Shown one piece after another: positions 60,756 to 64,000 of a stretch of DNA of 64,000 nt (the stretch's first letter is position 1; each line of letters opens with the position of its first letter). The notes beneath the pieces were generated by a model. That model was given only the letters and a program-made list of their open reading frames with translations. It was not told where the DNA came from and made no database searches. The DNA is from DASYXT01 sp035934555. GTDB taxonomy: Bacteria > Verrucomicrobiota > Verrucomicrobiia > Limisphaerales > UBA8199. The stretch covers positions 1-64,000 of the forward strand of contig DASYXT010000069.1 in the NCBI GenBank assembly GCA_035934555.1. The letters run 5' to 3'. The position numbers and the translations under genes are program-made.

Positions 60756-62411
60756 ATGGACTCCAATAGAATTAACCCCCAGGCGTGGTCATCCGATGCA
60801 ACGATACGCAAGCTGGAGCTGTGGGTCGCAATTCTGCTGAGCGGCGCAGCCATTCTGCTCCACGTCCTGCGCATGCTCTATGCAGGTGGATTGTGGCGAG
60901 ATGAAGCAGCGACGGCTCACCTTGCATCCCATTTCTCGTTTAGCTACGTCGTCGCAAATTCGCAGTATGAGCTCTTCCCGGTGCTCTTCCCAGCCCTGCT
61001 TCATGTCTACTCCTGGGTGGCAGGTTCCGGCGACCTGGCCTTGCGCATCTTCGGCATGGGCGTGGGCGGACTGCTCCTGGCGGTACTGTGGTGGGACATG
61101 AAAATCATCCGCAGGAGTTTTCCCATGTTGAGTTTGGCCCTTGTCGGCTTTAATGGCGCTTTCATACGCTGGGGCGACGAGGTACGCGGCTACGGCCTGG
61201 GAATGGTTTTCCTCTTGCTAACAGTGGGCTTGGGCTGGCAAGCGCTCGAGAATCCGACCGTGTGGCGTGTGACACTCGCGATGCTCAGCGCGGTTGCGAG
61301 TGTTCAATGCCTTTTCAACAACGCTTCCCTCCTGCTTGCAGTGTGTGTGGGTTTGATGGCACTAGCGCTGTTGCGCGGCTCCCGTCGGCGCGCCGTCCAA
61401 GCGCTGCTGCTCGGCATCCCTGCGGCGCTCTCACTTCTCCCCTATATCCAGCCTCTCAGTAAGGTGCGCGACTGGGACATGATCATCCGTGTCCCAACGA
61501 ACCTGGCAACACTCGTGCTAACGATGATTGGCCTTCTTGCGGCTCCTGGGTTGTGGGTCGCGTTATGCTGGGTGCTGCTCTTCATTGTCATCCTGGTGGT
61601 TTGTTTTAAGAGCCAATTGAAAGACAACCCCCTTCAATTGAACAGCGACCAGCATCACGTCCTTGCTTTCTGTGGAATGGGAATGCTGCTGGGAATGATG
61701 GCATATTTCGCGCTGCTAATGAGAGTGGGATACGGAACTGCGTTTTGGTATTACCTGCCACTGGCGGCCTTTATTGCCGTTTTCCTGGATGTTGCCTCCG
61801 ACACTCTCCGAAGGCCGCGGGCGCGACTGGCGCGAATCGCCGTGGCGGTCGGTATTGCGCTAATTTCGTTCCCACCCACAATACAGCAATCCCAACTTCG
61901 CCAAACAAATGTGGACTTGGTGGCCTGGAAACTTGCTCAAACTGCGCGCCCACAGGACTTGATCATCGTCACACCTTGGTACAACGGAGTTTCATTCGAC
62001 CGCTATTATAGCGGCTCCGCTCCGTGGATGACAGTGCCGTTGATGAATTTTCACAAATTCCACCGGTTTGACCTGGTAAAGCCGCAAATGATGTTTCCCG
62101 ATATCAGGATGCCGATTCAGCCGATCATCGATAAGATTACGGAGACCCTCAAGGCTGGCAATCGAGTCTGGGTCACAGGGGCCGCAAGTTTTTTGAACCC
62201 TGACACGCCGGTTCCGAGGCTGGGGCCGGCACCCGATCCGCAATGGGGATGGTATGTAGGCGTTTATCATCTTGCATGGTCCGTTCACATAAATGTTGTT
62301 CTTGAAGAACATTCTACTAATAGCGAAGTCATTGCCGTAAGTTCTGCAGGGGCGGTTTCCCCTTTTGAGGACCTGTCACTCAAGTGCTTCAAAGGCTGGT
62401 CGGGACTATAG
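60756..62411 (+). CDS. Polytopic GT39-like glycosyltransferase
   Basis: A 551-residue membrane protein with some ten membrane segments. The LWRDEAATAHLASH motif after the first helix resembles the catalytic acidic loop of GT39/ArnT-type enzymes, which move sugars from polyprenyl-phosphate donors. The C-terminal 120 residues are soluble (VDLVAWKLAQTARPQDLIIVTPWYNGVSF). The ATG at 60756 was chosen (MDSNRINPQAW); 69 residues upstream in frame look non-coding. Acceptor unknown. Complete. Confidence 0.75.
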   Translation: MDSNRINPQAWSSDATIRKLELWVAILLSGAAILLHVLRMLYAGGLWRDEAATAHLASHFSFSYVVANSQYELFPVLFPALLHVYSWVAGSGDLALRIFGMGVGGLLLAVLWWDMKIIRRSFPMLSLALVGFNGAFIRWGDEVRGYGLGMVFLLLTVGLGWQALENPTVWRVTLAMLSAVASVQCLFNNASLLLAVCVGLMALALLRGSRRRAVQALLLGIPAALSLLPYIQPLSKVRDWDMIIRVPTNLATLVLTMIGLLAAPGLWVALCWVLLFIVILVVCFKSQLKDNPLQLNSDQHHVLAFCGMGMLLGMMAYFALLMRVGYGTAFWYYLPLAAFIAVFLDVASDTLRRPRARLARIAVAVGIALISFPPTIQQSQLRQTNVDLVAWKLAQTARPQDLIIVTPWYNGVSFDRYYSGSAPWMTVPLMNFHKFHRFDLVKPQMMFPDIRMPIQPIIDKITETLKAGNRVWVTGAASFLNPDTPVPRLGPAPDPQWGWYVGVYHLAWSVHINVVLEEHSTNSEVIAVSSAGAVSPFEDLSLKCFKGWSGL

Positions 62412-62465
62412 CTTCCCGTTCGCAGTGTTGCACCCAGTCCGCAATTCGGGCAAAATGGGCGACTG

Positions 62466-63626
62466 ATGAAACACCAGTTCGTTGAATGGTTTAGCGTGTT
62501 CGGCATGACCCCGCGGAGAACTGCCGGACGTGCGCGCGCCAGCAGGAGTACAGCGGTTTTGCTGGCCACCTTGTTAATTGCGCTGCCATTTTGCATGTTA
62601 TCCCAGGTGCCCCCTGTTCCGCCTTCCGCTGCCGCACCCAAGGCGCTATTCGCGCCGGAGCTTTATGGAATGGGAACAAACTTCGTTGGCAGTGTCACGA
62701 ATGGCCCAGCCGTCCTCGATGCCGAAGAAATTGTGCGTACCAACGCTTCATTGAGGTACCCGGGCTTGCTTAGTCATCTTCGCACAGATTTGACGGCCGA
62801 GCAGCGCCAGGAAGCGCTCTCGATGAGCACCCAGAAAGTGTTCAGCGTCTATGCATATACCAATTTGGTTTTTAACCACTTCCTTCCCGACTCCCTGAAT
62901 CATCTGGTGTGGACCAACTTCATCGCCCACACCAATGGCCGGACCATGCGGATTTGGAGCGAGCGCACCTTCCCTCAGGGCTGGCCGGAAAAGCCGCCCT
63001 TGGCCAAATGGGACCACCATTGCCTGATGTGGGGTATGAAAGGCGAGACGGCCCTCAGCCCTGCGTGGGAAGCGCAAGGCGCTCCCGGCCAAATCCCCAT
63101 CACGCTCCTGACGAGGCGCCATGGATACGCCCGCGGCCACGACATGGGCCCGGACGGTTTCCATAAAATCAATGCCGGCAAAAGGGTGTGGTTTCTTACC
63201 AAGGATGATGTTGTGGTGGTGGCCAGAATCGCCCGCGAGGTGGTGCGGACCATGAGCGGCAGTGGCCGGGATTATACTATGTTCCTCTTTGATAGGGATG
63301 TGCCTGAGGAGGTCGAGACGTTGCGGGTGGTTTCACCCCAGGAATTTATGGCGCGTTACCAGTTCGTTCCCGGAGCGCCATGGGTCCTTTTCGAAACCGA
63401 GCAGTTGGGCAACGTCAGCGCAAACGTGCCCGGATTCACAGTGCCGACCTGGAAAGGCGGGGATTCAGGGTCGCCAAATTTGTTAGCTCTGCCGGGAGAA
63501 CTGGGTTTTGTTGCCGGCCGTTCGACCTCAGGCGCCAGCCCCGAAATGCAGGCAGATATGGATGAGTTGTGCCGCCAGGAGCACCTCGACCCGAGCAAAT
63601 ATCAGTTGAGCTGGATCCACTTGTAG
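62466..63626 (+). CDS. Exported protein with trypsin-like GDSGSP motif
   Basis: A 386-residue protein with a signal anchor (STAVLLATLLIALPFCML, about residues 28-45). S334 lies in KGGDSGSPNLL, the active-site serine motif of chymotrypsin-like proteases. A histidine (H219 or H225 in RRHGYARGHDMG) could be the partner, followed by RVWFLTKDDVVVVARI. I could not place the aspartate with certainty. It may be a divergent serine protease. It is followed 19 bases later by the TPR membrane gene. Confidence 0.6.
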   Translation: MKHQFVEWFSVFGMTPRRTAGRARASRSTAVLLATLLIALPFCMLSQVPPVPPSAAAPKALFAPELYGMGTNFVGSVTNGPAVLDAEEIVRTNASLRYPGLLSHLRTDLTAEQRQEALSMSTQKVFSVYAYTNLVFNHFLPDSLNHLVWTNFIAHTNGRTMRIWSERTFPQGWPEKPPLAKWDHHCLMWGMKGETALSPAWEAQGAPGQIPITLLTRRHGYARGHDMGPDGFHKINAGKRVWFLTKDDVVVVARIAREVVRTMSGSGRDYTMFLFDRDVPEEVETLRVVSPQEFMARYQFVPGAPWVLFETEQLGNVSANVPGFTVPTWKGGDSGSPNLLALPGELGFVAGRSTSGASPEMQADMDELCRQEHLDPSKYQLSWIHL

Positions 63627-63645
63627 GAGATGTAAGGAATCTCTG

Positions 63646-64000
63646 ATGGGAAGTACGAATAGCAAGCGGCAGACAATCTGGGTTTGCATTGGTCTGGCCC
63701 TGGTCACGATGGCCGCGTTTTGGCGCGTGGCAGCAAACGGATTCGTGATTTATGACGATCCGGCCTATGTAAGTGAGAACCCGGCGGTGCTAGCAGGGTT
63801 GAGCTTTGGAGGTGTGGTGTGGGCATTTACGCACACTGTTACGGGCAATTGGCACCCAGTCACAATGCTTTCGCATATGCTCGATTGCTCACTTTTTGGG
63901 ACCAATCCGGCTGGGCATCATGTGACGAATTTGCTGTTGCACACCATGAACGCCGTGCTTCTGTTTTTGCTTTTGCAGCGGAGCACCGGGGCGGTTTGGC
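63646..64000 (+). CDS. Membrane glycosyltransferase/TPR protein, 5' end only (cut by window end)
   Basis: An open frame from the ATG at 63646 with a ribosome-binding site (TAAGGA, 63632-63637) that runs off the window. It encodes VCIGLALVTMAAFWRVAANGFVIYDDPAYVSENPAVL, then GNWHPVTMLSHMLDCSLFGTNPAGHHVTNLLLHTMNAVLL. The N-terminal YDDP and HPVTMLSHMLD motifs are those of large verrucomicrobial/planctomycete membrane proteins with a glycosyltransferase-like N-terminus and TPR C-terminus. The remnant at 59156-59534 looks like the 3' end of such a gene. Confidence 0.75.
   Translation, partial: MGSTNSKRQTIWVCIGLALVTMAAFWRVAANGFVIYDDPAYVSENPAVLAGLSFGGVVWAFTHTVTGNWHPVTMLSHMLDCSLFGTNPAGHHVTNLLLHTMNAVLLFLLLQRSTGAVW

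Noticed and set aside
1..64000. CRISPR array, prophage or insertion sequence
   Set aside because: No evenly spaced direct repeats with spacers, no cas, integrase or transposase reading frames were seen; the repeats present are short hairpin elements.

Overview
The window reads as chromosomal DNA from a free-living member of the Verrucomicrobiota, probably of the Pedosphaera/Limisphaerales type. This is an inference from several things together: a PilM-PilN-PilO-(PilP-like)-secretin locus laid out like the Akkermansia Amuc_1102-1098 locus, a PEP-CTERM secreted protein, a secreted glycoside hydrolase ending in the FFRLRN tail common in this phylum, an ECF sigma/DGPF pair, a fused CcoN-CcoO oxidase, hopanoid radical-SAM genes, high GC, and many short palindromic repeats between genes. 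I saw no phage, transposase, CRISPR array, rRNA or tRNA gene.

Layout. 0.2-5.8 kb: a Tat-exported aldo/keto reductase, an ECF sigma factor with a YCII/DGPF partner, and a second ECF sigma gene translationally coupled to two membrane-anchored coiled-coil proteins. 5.8-14.7 kb: a complete cbb3 oxidase operon on the minus strand (ccoI-ccoS-ccoNO-ccoQ-ccoP-ccoG-ccoH-SafE-like), covering copper delivery, structural subunits and assembly factors. 14.8-18.2 kb: a nuoC-nuoD pair, a zinc alcohol dehydrogenase and a DUF971 protein. 18.2-23.1 kb: the pilus/secretin assembly operon with a strong terminator. 23.3-29.4 kb: a LysR regulator, a TPR membrane protein, a DUF1015 protein, an unrecognised small protein with a paralogue 9.5 kb away, and a pair of polytopic membrane proteins behind a strong palindromic operator candidate.

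29.4-38.7 kb: cytochrome bd oxidase (cydAB), a truncated alcohol dehydrogenase cut at a hairpin repeat, a GH32 fructosidase coupled to an outer-membrane efflux protein, the second paralogue, and an MFS transporter. 38.8-44.9 kb: a 1487-residue hybrid histidine kinase with a large periplasmic region of repeated beta-rich modules, its overlapping response regulator, a TPR protein and a small lipoprotein. 44.9-47.8 kb: hpnH-hpnJ for extended hopanoids. 48-53.5 kb: a secreted clan-A glycoside hydrolase, a possible non-coding RNA with a terminator, a lipoprotein, a PTS IIA protein, and a ruvX-truA-trmL operon. 53.7-59 kb: hemL, an M16 protease and PPK2. 59-64 kb: a frameshifted TPR remnant, a PEP-CTERM protein, a GT39-like membrane protein, a GDSGSP-containing secreted protein and the start of a further membrane glycosyltransferase/TPR protein cut by the window end.

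Two high-affinity terminal oxidases (cbb3 and bd) plus complex I subunits point to microaerobic respiration. The most unusual material is the two-member unknown protein family, several families of short hairpin repeats whose copies show compensatory base changes, structured non-coding stretches near 36.5 and 50.1 kb, and the modular sensor kinase.
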